A stretch of DNA of 64,000 nucleotides from Rhodospirillales bacterium (lineage in GTDB: Bacteria; Pseudomonadota; Alphaproteobacteria; Micavibrionales; Micavibrionaceae): the NCBI GenBank assembly GCA_020638155.1, contig JACKJB010000006.1:62001-126000 (forward strand). The letters are read 5' to 3'. The translations under genes were made by a program, and so were the position numbers. Positions 9,143 to 16,733 of this stretch are shown here, piece after piece (positions within the stretch are counted from its first letter, which is position 1; each line of letters begins with the position of its first letter). The notes beneath the pieces were generated by a model. That model was not told the DNA's origin, made no database searches, and saw only the letters and a list, made by a program, of their open reading frames with translations.

Positions 9143-9752
9143 GAAAAAACTTCTGCTGATCGGACTTTACGGTCTGGTTATCCTGCTGGCTTCCTATGCA
9201 GGATACCGTGCTTATGCTGTCCAAAGCATGACGCAAGCCATGTATGTCGCCGAATTTGGCCAGTTTGACGGGCCTGAAGATGCGGATAAGGTGATCGTTG
9301 AGTTTCTTGATTACCGCTGCAGTTACTGCCGCATCATCTACCCGGTGGTGCAGGAGCTGCTGGAACGCAATCCTGATGTCAAAGTGGTTTACCGTCATTA
9401 CCCGGTTTTCCTGCGCCCGTCGATTATCGAAGCCGAAGTCGCGCTGGCCGCCGGGATGCAAGGGAAATTCAGGGACGCCCATGACGACCTGATGCAGCGG
9501 GAAGAACCGATCACCGACCGGGAAATCGATGATCTGGCCCGCAATCTGGGTCTGGATATCGAGAAATTCCGTACCGATATGAAAGGACCCGAAATCGGTT
9601 ATTTATTGCTGCAAACGATCGATGCCGTTGAAATGCTGGGCATCGGCAGCACCCCGTCCTTTATGATCGGTGACAGGATTTTCACGCTGGAAGACGGCAT
9701 GCCTGATGTCGAGGCTTTTGAAAAGATCCTGGCTGAAGAATACGGCTCTTAA
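9129..9752 (+). CDS. Membrane-anchored DsbA family oxidoreductase
   Basis: Second thioredoxin-fold gene of the pair, 207 residues from the ATG at 9129; an upstream TTG at 9114 is also open. One N-terminal membrane segment (LLLIGLYGLVILLASYAGY) anchors a periplasmic domain. The active site is CSYC in FLDYRCSYCRII and the cis-proline loop is GIGSTPSFMIG. Because it overlaps the preceding gene, the two are probably co-translated, perhaps with one as oxidase and the other as isomerase or specialist. The aroQ ATG follows immediately after its stop. Confidence 0.9.
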   Translation: MIRDKKKLLLIGLYGLVILLASYAGYRAYAVQSMTQAMYVAEFGQFDGPEDADKVIVEFLDYRCSYCRIIYPVVQELLERNPDVKVVYRHYPVFLRPSIIEAEVALAAGMQGKFRDAHDDLMQREEPITDREIDDLARNLGLDIEKFRTDMKGPEIGYLLLQTIDAVEMLGIGSTPSFMIGDRIFTLEDGMPDVEAFEKILAEEYGS

Positions 9753-10190
9753 ATGATGCGTATTTTAATCCTGAACGGTCCGAACCTGAATATGCTTGGC
9801 CGGCGTGAGCCTGATATATACGGCCACCAGACCCTTGCCGATATCGAAGCCCTGTGCCGGGACACCGCGATCCGCCTGGGGCAGGAAGTTGATTTCCGCC
9901 AGTCCAACCACGAAGGAGAACTTGTCACCTGGATCCAGCAGGCTGTGGAAGGCATTGACGGGGTGATTATTAATGCCGCCGCCTATACGCACACATCGGT
10001 TGCAATCCATGACGCTTTGAAACTGTTATCCGTGCCCGTGATCGAGGTTCATCTGTCTAATCCCAAGGAGCGCGAAGCTTTTCGTCATATCTCTTATATT
10101 GAGCCACTGGCCGCCGCACTTTTCGCCGGGGAAGGCGCGCGGGGCTATGTGAAAGCGCTCGAATTTCTCTCCACATCGCAGAATCCCTGA
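9753..10190 (+). CDS. aroQ: Type II 3-dehydroquinate dehydratase
   Basis: Dehydrates 3-dehydroquinate to 3-dehydroshikimate in the shikimate pathway. It has 145 residues, standard for the dodecameric type II enzyme. Family motifs are ILNGPNLNMLGRREPDIYG, which carries the catalytic tyrosine, then SNHEGELV, INAAAYTHTS and VEVHLSNP, which holds the catalytic histidine. It is placed directly upstream of accB-accC, a common alphaproteobacterial arrangement. Confidence 0.96.
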   Translation: MMRILILNGPNLNMLGRREPDIYGHQTLADIEALCRDTAIRLGQEVDFRQSNHEGELVTWIQQAVEGIDGVIINAAAYTHTSVAIHDALKLLSVPVIEVHLSNPKEREAFRHISYIEPLAAALFAGEGARGYVKALEFLSTSQNP

Positions 10191-10270
10191 CTTTTCGGGT
10201 ATGCTTTGACTTTTGCCGTAAAAGTCTATAATCAGGACGTTTAAATTCTCAACGTCAGGGAAAACTGGCC

Positions 10271-10732
10271 ATGAAAATTGATGAAAAAGCGATCCGCAAA
10301 CTCGCGGAATTACTGGACGAGACGGGCCTTGGCGAGATCGAGGTGGTTGACGGCGAACAGATGATTCGCGTCAATAAAGGCGGTACGGTGATTTCCGGCG
10401 CCAGCGCCAGCGCTATCCCCGCCCGCGTCATGGAATCAGATCCCACGACCCCGCAGCCGGCCAATACGGAAGCGCCGTCAACGGCGGTCAGCGATCATCC
10501 CGGTGCGGTAACCTCGCCGATGGTTGGCACGGCCTATATGCAAGGCGAGCCCGGTTCCCCGCCATTTGTCAGCAAAGGTGCCAATGTTAACGAAGGTGAT
10601 ACGCTGCTGATTATCGAGGCGATGAAGGTCATGAACCCGATCAAAGCCCACAAATCCGGCACAGTCACGCAGGTCCTGATCGAAAACGCGCAGCCCGTCG
10701 AATTTGGCGATGTGCTGATGGTTATCGAGTAA
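10271..10732 (+). CDS. accB: Acetyl-CoA carboxylase biotin carboxyl carrier protein
   Basis: Carries biotin between carboxylase and transferase in the first step of fatty-acid synthesis. In its 153 residues an N-terminal helical segment and a Pro/Ala-rich linker (PTTPQPANTEAPST) precede the biotinyl domain. The biotinylated lysine is in EAMKVMN near residue 121. The domain starts at SPMVGTAYMQGEPGSPPFV and ends at the stop, as usual. It is separated from accC by one small gene. Confidence 0.96.
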   Translation: MKIDEKAIRKLAELLDETGLGEIEVVDGEQMIRVNKGGTVISGASASAIPARVMESDPTTPQPANTEAPSTAVSDHPGAVTSPMVGTAYMQGEPGSPPFVSKGANVNEGDTLLIIEAMKVMNPIKAHKSGTVTQVLIENAQPVEFGDVLMVIE

Positions 10733-10754
10733 CCCGCTTACAAAGTGGTTTTTC

Positions 10755-11066
10755 ATGTTATTTATGCTGATCGGCAAAGACGGGAAAGACAGCGAAGCGC
10801 TGAACAGGCGGCTTGCGGTGCGCGAACAGCATTTGGCTCTTAGCGATGAGGCAATTAAGACCGGGGAGCAGCTTCTGGGCTGCGCGCTGATTAATGATGA
10901 GGCGCAAATGTGCGGCTCGGTGATGCTGGTTAATTTTGACAGCCGCGAAGCCCTTGATGACTGGCTGGCACAGGAGCCTTATGTAACGGGCGATGTATGG
11001 CAGGATATCGAAATCTATCCATGCAAAATCGGGCCGAGTTTTGAAACTGTTTTTAAAAAAGCCTGA
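10755..11066 (+). CDS. YciI-like protein
   Basis: A 103-residue YCII-domain protein (ferredoxin-like fold). Typical features are a hydrophobic first strand (MLFMLIGKDG), RLAVREQHL with its conserved histidine, GSVMLVNFDSREALDDWL and EPYVTGDVWQDIEI. Substrates of this family are mostly unknown, and some members have dehydrochlorinase-like or peroxidase activity. It sits between accB and accC. A function in acyl or biotin metabolism would be speculation. Confidence 0.8.
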   Translation: MLFMLIGKDGKDSEALNRRLAVREQHLALSDEAIKTGEQLLGCALINDEAQMCGSVMLVNFDSREALDDWLAQEPYVTGDVWQDIEIYPCKIGPSFETVFKKA

Positions 11067-11092
11067 ACGTGAAAACAGGTGGTTGAATAGAA

Positions 11093-12433
11093 ATGTTTAA
11101 AAAAATACTGATCGCAAACCGTGGTGAAATTGCCCTTCGTATCATTCGCGCCTGCCGCGAGATGGGGATTGAGACCGTGGCCGTTCACTCGACCGCCGAT
11201 GCCAATGCGATGGCTGTCCGCCTTGCTGATGAGAGCGTTTGTATCGGCCCGCCGCAAAGCAAGGACAGTTACCTGAATATTGCTTCGATCTTAACGGCGG
11301 CGGCCGTGACCGGGGCTGATGCGATCCATCCCGGATACGGGTTCTTATCCGAGAACGCGCAGTTTGCCCGCATGGTTGAAGAGCACGGCTTTGCCTTTAT
11401 CGGTCCCAAGCCCGAGCATATTGAAACGATGGGCGATAAGGTCCGCGCCAAGCAGACGGTTAAAGCCCTTGGCCTGCCGGTCGTTCCCGGTTCCGACGGG
11501 GCGATTGAAAACGCCGAAGAAGGCCTGAAATTCGCCGAAGAGGTCGGTTTTCCGGTCCTGATTAAAGCGGCCTCCGGCGGCGGCGGCAAAGGGATGCAGG
11601 TCGTCCGCGAACCGGAAGAGTTCGCCGAGCTGTTTAACCGCGCCCGGTCCGAAGCCAAGGCCAATTTCGGCGATGACACGGTTTATATGGAGAAATATCT
11701 CGAAAAGCCGCGCCATATCGAAATCCAGGTTTTCGGTGATACGCACGGTAATGCGATCCATCTGGGTGAGCGCGATTGCTCAATCCAGCGCCGCCACCAG
11801 AAGCTGGTTGAAGAAGCCCCTTCTCCGGTGCTGCCTGAAGAAGAGCGCGACCAGATCGGGACGCTGGCCGCCGATGTTATCAAGGAAATGGGCTATCGCG
11901 GCGCCGGAACGATCGAGTTCCTGTATGAAGACGGCCAGTTTTACTTCATGGAAATGAATACACGGATCCAGGTGGAGCATCCGGTCACCGAAATGATTAC
12001 CGGGATCGACCTGATCGCCGAGCAGATCCGGGTTGCCGCGGGAGAGCCGCTGAGCATCACCAAAGACAAAATCCGTTTGCGCGGCCATGCGATTGAGGTA
12101 CGGATCAATGCCGAAGACCCGGATACCTTCATGCCCTCGCCGGGCAAGATCACCCAGTTCCACGCCGCAGGCGGGCTTGGGGTACGGTTTGATTCCGCGA
12201 TTTACGGCGGTTATATGATCCCGCCTTATTACGATTCAATGATCGGCAAGCTGATCGTACACGGCCGAAACCGTGAAGAAGCGATTCGCCGCCTGCGCCG
12301 CGCGATTGTAGAAACCGTTGTCGAGGGTATTAAAACCACCCTGCCGCTGCATTACTGGATTTTGCAGCAGGAGGATTTCATCAGCGGCGCCTATAATATC
12401 CACTGGCTGGAAAACAAGCTCAAAGACCGCTAA
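11093..12433 (+). CDS. accC: Biotin carboxylase subunit of acetyl-CoA carboxylase
   Basis: ATP-dependent carboxylation of biotin on AccB. It has 446 residues, normal for AccC. It shows the N-terminal KILIANRGEIALRI, the glycine-rich ATP-grasp loop ASGGGGKGMQ near residue 160, the ERDCSIQRRHQKLVEE segment and the metal/catalytic EMNTRIQVEHPVTE near residue 290. It lies in the aroQ-accB-yciI-accC unit. The stop is followed almost at once by the 3' end of a convergent gene. Confidence 0.97.
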   Translation: MFKKILIANRGEIALRIIRACREMGIETVAVHSTADANAMAVRLADESVCIGPPQSKDSYLNIASILTAAAVTGADAIHPGYGFLSENAQFARMVEEHGFAFIGPKPEHIETMGDKVRAKQTVKALGLPVVPGSDGAIENAEEGLKFAEEVGFPVLIKAASGGGGKGMQVVREPEEFAELFNRARSEAKANFGDDTVYMEKYLEKPRHIEIQVFGDTHGNAIHLGERDCSIQRRHQKLVEEAPSPVLPEEERDQIGTLAADVIKEMGYRGAGTIEFLYEDGQFYFMEMNTRIQVEHPVTEMITGIDLIAEQIRVAAGEPLSITKDKIRLRGHAIEVRINAEDPDTFMPSPGKITQFHAAGGLGVRFDSAIYGGYMIPPYYDSMIGKLIVHGRNREEAIRRLRRAIVETVVEGIKTTLPLHYWILQQEDFISGAYNIHWLENKLKDR

Positions 12434-12440
12434 ATCTGTT

Positions 12441-12782
12441 TTACAGTGTGCATGAGGACAAGGTTCCGCCGTTCATCCGCCGGGATGTCGTAGACCGCCA
12501 AAATTTGGTTTTCGCTTCTCTGAACGCTTTATTAGCCCGCTCATAAGCCGGATCGTTCCTTGTAGCGGTGATAAATTGCTGCACGGTGCTGTAGGGTAAA
12601 AATGTTTTCTGCCCCGCATCATCGGCAAAGATCACGCCATTAACTCCCTGATGCGCACAGCTGGCCGCATAACGTCCTGCCTCCGCCAGCCTGTCCAGCT
12701 CCGGGTTCATCTCCCCAGCTCCGGCTGCAGCCGAAAAGGACAGGACCGCGCTGAGCGCCATAGTTTTGAAACGATTCATCAT
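12441..12782 (-). CDS. Small exported protein of unknown function, C-terminus uncertain
   Basis: A 113-residue protein with an N-terminal signal sequence (ALSAVLSFSAAAGAG) and no family I recognise. The annotated C-terminus (WRSTTSRRMNGG) looks unlike protein. A one-base re-reading after EAKTK would give ILAVYDIPADERRNLVLMHT and end at 12430. That frame has the G/C-rich third positions of its neighbours, so a single-base indel near 12510 is possible. It shares its strand with the next exported gene upstream, 17 bases away. Confidence 0.55.
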   Translation of the reverse strand: MMNRFKTMALSAVLSFSAAAGAGEMNPELDRLAEAGRYAASCAHQGVNGVIFADDAGQKTFLPYSTVQQFITATRNDPAYERANKAFREAKTKFWRSTTSRRMNGGTLSSCTL

Positions 12783-12799
12783 TTAGGCTCCTTCTTTTT

Positions 12800-13252
12800 C
12801 TATGGCTGCGGGAAGGGGTCATCGCAGGACGGATACATCGTATCGATAAAAGGCATATCATCGAACGACATTTTAGCTTTCTTCATTTCATCAAGCTGTA
12901 AGACAAGAAACGATCCCGGCGCGCCTTTTCCTTCCGCTGCGGCGATAAAGCCTTCAACGGCGCTTTGTTCCATGATTAGCAAATCGCGTACATGTTCCGC
13001 CTTCGTGATCGGACCGTTCGGATGCTCTTTGGTGTAGTAATCAAAAATATTCGGTTTAAAGCGGGCGTGGATTTGTCCGTCTTTGGCACACAGCGTTTCA
13101 AAAGAGCGCACCGTTTGTTCCAGGCGCTGGCCGTAATGCCGGTCCAGATAGTGCCGCATATCACCGCCGGCCTGCGCGTTAAAAGCCGCCGAGGCGCTAA
13201 TCAATGCCAATGCCGTCCCCAGTCCGGCCGCATAAGTTTTTATCGCTTTCAT
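12800..13252 (-). CDS. Exported protein of unknown function
   Basis: A 150-residue protein starting at the ATG at 13252, which has GGGAGA upstream and a clear signal peptide (YAAGLGTALALISASAAFNAQA). A longer open frame upstream has no such support. The mature part is helical and charged, with two cysteines (ETLCAKDG and YPSCDD) that could pair in the periplasm. It resembles the following small exported gene in size and layout, and the two probably form one transcript. Confidence 0.7.
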   Translation of the reverse strand: MKAIKTYAAGLGTALALISASAAFNAQAGGDMRHYLDRHYGQRLEQTVRSFETLCAKDGQIHARFKPNIFDYYTKEHPNGPITKAEHVRDLLIMEQSAVEGFIAAAEGKGAPGSFLVLQLDEMKKAKMSFDDMPFIDTMYPSCDDPFPQP

Positions 13253-13361
13253 AAGAAATCTCCCTATTTCCAAGGCCATGACCGTAACGGGGCTTTTTGG
13301 TTCTGTCAAATATTCTCCGGCCAAAAACACATTCTAAAGGCCGGGCACATATTGTAATGTT

Positions 13362-14021
13362 ATGAGCATGAATGACCTGCCCGCTTTGGATGATGTGCTT
13401 TTGGCCTATCAGAACGGCCTGTTCCCGATGGCCGAATGCCGGGATTCCGACAAATTTTACTGGTACGATCCGCCCATGCGCGGACAGCTGCCGATTGATG
13501 CGCTGCATATCCCGGACAGGCTGCGCCGCCGGGTGTTGCAAAGCCCTTACCGCATCCGGATCAATACCGCGTTTGAAGCAGTCATCGATGGCTGCGCCGA
13601 AGCCGCGCCAGACCGGCCTCAGACATGGATCAATCCGGGTATTAAAGCGCTGTTTTGCGCCCTGCATGAGGCCGGGTACACGCATTCGGTCGAAGCCTGG
13701 GATGCGGACACGGGAACGCTTGTCGGCGGGCTCTACGGGATGGCTCTGGGCGGTGTATTTATGGGGGAGAGCATGTTTTCCCGGGCGCGGGATGCCAGTA
13801 AAATCGCGCTGGTGCATTTGTGCGCCCGGCTGTGGGCGGCCGGATTTACCGTGCTGGATACCCAGTATGTGAACCCGCATCTGGAGCAGTTCGGCGTTTA
13901 TGAGATTCCGCGGGAAACCTATCTGGAAAAACTGCATAACGCTTTGAAAATAAATGCTGATTTCCTTCGTCCCGGCCCAGATGAAACAGCGCTGGTGCGC
14001 ACCTATCTGGAACAGCGATAG
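13362..14021 (+). CDS. aat: Leucyl/phenylalanyl-tRNA-protein transferase
   Basis: Adds Leu or Phe from aminoacyl-tRNA to proteins with N-terminal Arg/Lys, creating the ClpS-recognised N-degron. It has 219 residues, typical length. Family motifs are the early LLAYQNGLFPMAE, FYWYDPPMRGQLPID, and the signature GGLYGMALGGVFMGESMFSRARDAS (residues about 125-150), then DTQYVNPHLEQFG. clpS and clpA lie about 8 kb downstream, so the pathway is well represented here. Confidence 0.97.
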   Translation: MSMNDLPALDDVLLAYQNGLFPMAECRDSDKFYWYDPPMRGQLPIDALHIPDRLRRRVLQSPYRIRINTAFEAVIDGCAEAAPDRPQTWINPGIKALFCALHEAGYTHSVEAWDADTGTLVGGLYGMALGGVFMGESMFSRARDASKIALVHLCARLWAAGFTVLDTQYVNPHLEQFGVYEIPRETYLEKLHNALKINADFLRPGPDETALVRTYLEQR

Positions 14022-14081
14022 GCATAACATTATAATATTGTTGCAATATATTCATATCTTTAGAAATTTTTCGTCGTTTCC

Positions 14082-14110
14082 TTGACAATTCATTAATTCC
14101 TTGTTAAGTT
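14082..14110 (+). promoter_or_regulatory. Sigma70-type promoter before a 58-codon ORF
   Basis: TTGACA at 14082-14087, a 17-base spacer, then TAAGTT at 14105-14110, in an AT-rich stretch between aat and the small ORF. The -35 is perfect and the -10 is weak. Confidence 0.45.
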
Positions 14111-14166
14111 AATATTAACTCCAGATTAATAAATTGAGCGTCAAAACTCAGGAAAGCGTGTGAGCC

Positions 14167-14343
14167 ATGATTATGAATCACGATGACATTGAAGCCTTTC
14201 TTTCGGCAGATCCCTGGACTTCAGGACGCAATGCCCCTGTGTTTAACGAACAGGCAGGCATCACCACGCAGGAAGCCCCCCGCCGGGTCAGCATGGCCCC
14301 GGCCAATGACGTCAAACCCGGCGTTCTTGGTTATAACCGGTAA
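14167..14343 (+). CDS. 58-residue small protein of unknown function
   Basis: A short open frame (MIMNHDDIEAFL ... VLGYNR) ending at TAA 14341-14343. It has an upstream promoter-like pair and an AGGAAAG sequence about 10 bases before the ATG. The protein is acidic at the N-terminus and Pro/Ala-rich in the middle, with no membrane segment. Its third codon positions are as G/C-rich as those of neighbouring genes, which favours a real gene. Function unknown. Confidence 0.5.
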   Translation: MIMNHDDIEAFLSADPWTSGRNAPVFNEQAGITTQEAPRRVSMAPANDVKPGVLGYNR

Positions 14344-14367
14344 TTTCCCGGAACAGGTATCGATGAT

Positions 14368-14904
14368 TTATTCGCCGCCGGTTTCGGCGGCGTTTTGCTG
14401 TGCCGGATCTTCTGCACTCTCAGGTTCATTTTGCGATGCTTCGCTGTCCTCCGGGAGATCCTCTTGCTCAGGAGCTACAGGTTGCTGCATCTCCACCGCA
14501 CCGGGCGGATCGCCAAGGCAGTCAATGACCCAGACGTCATAAATCGGGTGATCCATTGAAGACAAAGCGGGGGAGGATGCAAACATCCAGCCGCTAAAGA
14601 CCCATTTCGCTTCTTCCTTGGGGGTCACTTCCCAGATTTGCAGGAAGGAAGCGGATTCAGGCTGCTCGATTGGCGGGGCCTTACGGCAGGCCTGGACCTT
14701 GATAAAAAGCGGCCCGAATTTAACCGTACTGCCGACCTTGGCTTCGAATGTCATGGTGCGCGCAGTCACTTTATCAAGCGATTGCAGCTTCACCAGCGGA
14801 TAATCTTCCATTTCCGCCCGCGCCGCGGACGGCAGGACAAACCCCGTCAGCAGGATTAAAAGAAGAAGCGCCCGCAGGCTGTTACTGCGATGCGTCGTCA
14901 TCAT
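14368..14904 (-). CDS. DUF2155 domain exported protein
   Basis: A 178-residue periplasmic protein. A signal peptide (ALLLLILLTGFVLPSAARA) is followed by the DUF2155 core: LQSLDKVTARTMTFEAKVG, a central CRKAPPIEQPES and WVFSGWMFASSPALSSMDHPIYDVWVIDC. The tail is Glu/Pro/Ala-rich and low-complexity. The role is unknown, but the family is a steady companion of aat/accC and the NDUFA12 gene in alphaproteobacteria. Its start overlaps the mlaD-like gene by 23 bases, so it is likely co-translated. Confidence 0.85.
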   Translation of the reverse strand: MMTTHRSNSLRALLLLILLTGFVLPSAARAEMEDYPLVKLQSLDKVTARTMTFEAKVGSTVKFGPLFIKVQACRKAPPIEQPESASFLQIWEVTPKEEAKWVFSGWMFASSPALSSMDHPIYDVWVIDCLGDPPGAVEMQQPVAPEQEDLPEDSEASQNEPESAEDPAQQNAAETGGE

Positions 14905-15343
14905 TCTGCATGCTAAAGATGAACTGGCCTAAAAGCTGTTCAAGATTTTGCGGGGCCTGCGTATAAGGCACCCGGCCGCCCGGCGGAATCGGGTCTTCGG
15001 CAGCGCCCGGCTCCAGGGCAAGATAGCGGCCGCCCAGCAGGCTTTCGCTGCTAATCAGCGCAGCAGTGTCTTCCGGCAGCATGACGTCCGGATCGATACT
15101 CATCGTCACCTTGGCAAGATATGTTTCGGCATCCAGCGTTACACCGGTTACAGAGCCGATTTTTACGCCGCTGATCTGGACGTCATCGCCGACGGCAAGC
15201 CCGCCAATCCCGGAGAAATCAGCAGAAATCTCGTAGCCTTTGACGCTTTTCACATTGGCGGTGTTATAGCTGAAAACCAGGAAAAACCCGGCCACAAACA
15301 GGACAACGGCCCCCAGAACTGTTTCGATTACGCTACGCTTCAT
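14882..15343 (-). CDS. mlaD: MlaD family lipid-transport substrate-binding protein
   Basis: A periplasmic phospholipid-transport subunit anchored by one N-terminal helix (VLGAVVLFVAGFFLVFSY). The MCE domain follows (YEISADFSGIGGLAVGDDVQISGVKIG, about residues 36-62), with ALISSESLLGGRYLALEPG. It has 153 residues, typical of MlaD. AAGGAAG precedes the ATG. No mlaE, mlaF or mlaC gene is visible in the window, so the rest of the transporter must lie elsewhere. Confidence 0.9.
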   Translation of the reverse strand: MKRSVIETVLGAVVLFVAGFFLVFSYNTANVKSVKGYEISADFSGIGGLAVGDDVQISGVKIGSVTGVTLDAETYLAKVTMSIDPDVMLPEDTAALISSESLLGGRYLALEPGAAEDPIPPGGRVPYTQAPQNLEQLLGQFIFSMQNDDDASQ

Positions 15344-15381
15344 ATCGCTTCCTTACACTATCGCTTATCTTATTCTCACTC

Positions 15382-15789
15382 TTATTCCGGCGGCGTCCAG
15401 GCTTCGTAATCGCCGGTCGCCCCGTCACGCCTGCCACCGGACAGGACGTGACCCGGCGGGCGGTACGCCCCTGTCGTGCCGGTCATGTTCGGCTGGTGCG
15501 GCTTTTGCCAGTCGCGGCGGTAAGACGGCGCATCTTCTCCCGGAATACGGTCCGTCTGATGATGCAGCCAGCCATGCCATTCCGGGGGCACGCTTGTCGC
15601 CTCGGGCGCGCCTTTATACATTACCCAGCGGCGCTCGCGTTTATAACCCGGGCGCGGCGCGGCACTGTAATATTTATTGCCCAGCTGGTCGATCCCGACT
15701 TTTTTTGCCCCGCTAAAGGCGGTGACAAAGCCGATATGGACCGGGGACATCACCCCGAGGACACTGGCCATAAATTTCAATAGACCCAT
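15382..15789 (-). CDS. NDUFA12-type NADH:ubiquinone oxidoreductase accessory protein
   Basis: A 135-residue homologue of the complex I B17.2 (NDUFA12) subunit, typical of alphaproteobacteria and mitochondria. Visible features are VGIDQLGNKYYSA, RRWVMYKGAPEATSVPPEWHGWLHH and a C-terminal PNMTGTTGAYRPPGHVL. It probably attaches to the peripheral arm of complex I at the membrane. It is the first gene of an operon with the mlaD-like and DUF2155 genes. GGGGAAG precedes the ATG. Confidence 0.93.
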   Translation of the reverse strand: MGLLKFMASVLGVMSPVHIGFVTAFSGAKKVGIDQLGNKYYSAAPRPGYKRERRWVMYKGAPEATSVPPEWHGWLHHQTDRIPGEDAPSYRRDWQKPHQPNMTGTTGAYRPPGHVLSGGRRDGATGDYEAWTPPE

Positions 15790-15854
15790 TTACATCTTCC
15801 CCATAAAATCCAACATTACAGGAATGACGCAAAGTGGCGAAGGAATCAAGTCTT

Positions 15855-16733
15855 ATGCATCTGAAAACCGGGGTTTTACTTATTTTTATGATGGCTTTTG
15901 CCGTAAGCGGCCCGGCGATTGCCGCGCCGGATATCGGCAAAGAAATAACGCAGCAGCAGGCACCAGAACCCGCCTGCACCCCTGTAGCGCGGGCCTTCGA
16001 TCGCACGGTCTGCCAGGAGGACATTACCGCCGAACAGAGCCATATCGCCGATATCAAACAGCAATATGAAGACCAGGGGCTGGATTCCGAGCAGGCGATC
16101 CGGCAAAGAAACCTGGAACGGCTGAAAGACGTGCTGTGGGCCGTTGCCCTGAGCAAAAAATTCGGGGAAGCCCGGTTCACCCCCAGCGCCGAAGAAATCA
16201 ATACTTACAATAAAGTTTTCAAATCCTCTCTGGCCCGCAGCCACGAAGAAAACCTGCAAACCGCCACGAAAATCAAAGACTACCTGGCGCACCGGACATA
16301 CAGCCCGGAAGAAGAGCAAAAACTAAAAGCCCTGCTGGCTTCGGTTGAAACCAGCATCGCCTTTTACAAGGTCCGGCTCGAACAGGAACAAAATATGCCG
16401 CCGGAGTTCGGGCAGATGATTACCGAGGCCGAGCACGGCATTGCCGAGACGATGATCCGGGAATGGAAAATCAACAAGGCGCTCTATGAAACTTACGGCG
16501 GGCGGCTGGTCAAGCTACAGGGTGCGCTCATCCCGGTGGATGCCTATCAGAAATTTGTCGGCTACATCCGCAAAGACGGCGGGCTGGAGATACTCGACCC
16601 GGCCTATCAATCCGTCTTTGACGGACTGGCCTCACTGCCTGCTGATTCTGCAGCCGGGATGAAAGATAAAGCCGTCGCGGAGAAATATTTTTCCTCCCCC
16701 TTCTGGCAATTTGAAGACGGCACGGCCAACTAA
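15855..16733 (+). CDS. Exported helical protein of unknown function
   Basis: A 292-residue protein from the ATG at 15855, preceded by AAGGAA; a GTG at 15834 is also in frame. The signal peptide is TGVLLIFMMAFAVSGPAIA. The mature part is helix-rich and charged, with one CxxxxxxxxxxxC-like spacing near its start (EPACTPVARAFDRTVCQED). It vaguely resembles the helical N-domain of SurA-type chaperones (AVALSKKFGEARFTPSAEEIN), but no PPIase domain is present. It overlaps the convergent receiver-deaminase gene by four bases. Confidence 0.65.
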   Translation: MHLKTGVLLIFMMAFAVSGPAIAAPDIGKEITQQQAPEPACTPVARAFDRTVCQEDITAEQSHIADIKQQYEDQGLDSEQAIRQRNLERLKDVLWAVALSKKFGEARFTPSAEEINTYNKVFKSSLARSHEENLQTATKIKDYLAHRTYSPEEEQKLKALLASVETSIAFYKVRLEQEQNMPPEFGQMITEAEHGIAETMIREWKINKALYETYGGRLVKLQGALIPVDAYQKFVGYIRKDGGLEILDPAYQSVFDGLASLPADSAAGMKDKAVAEKYFSSPFWQFEDGTAN

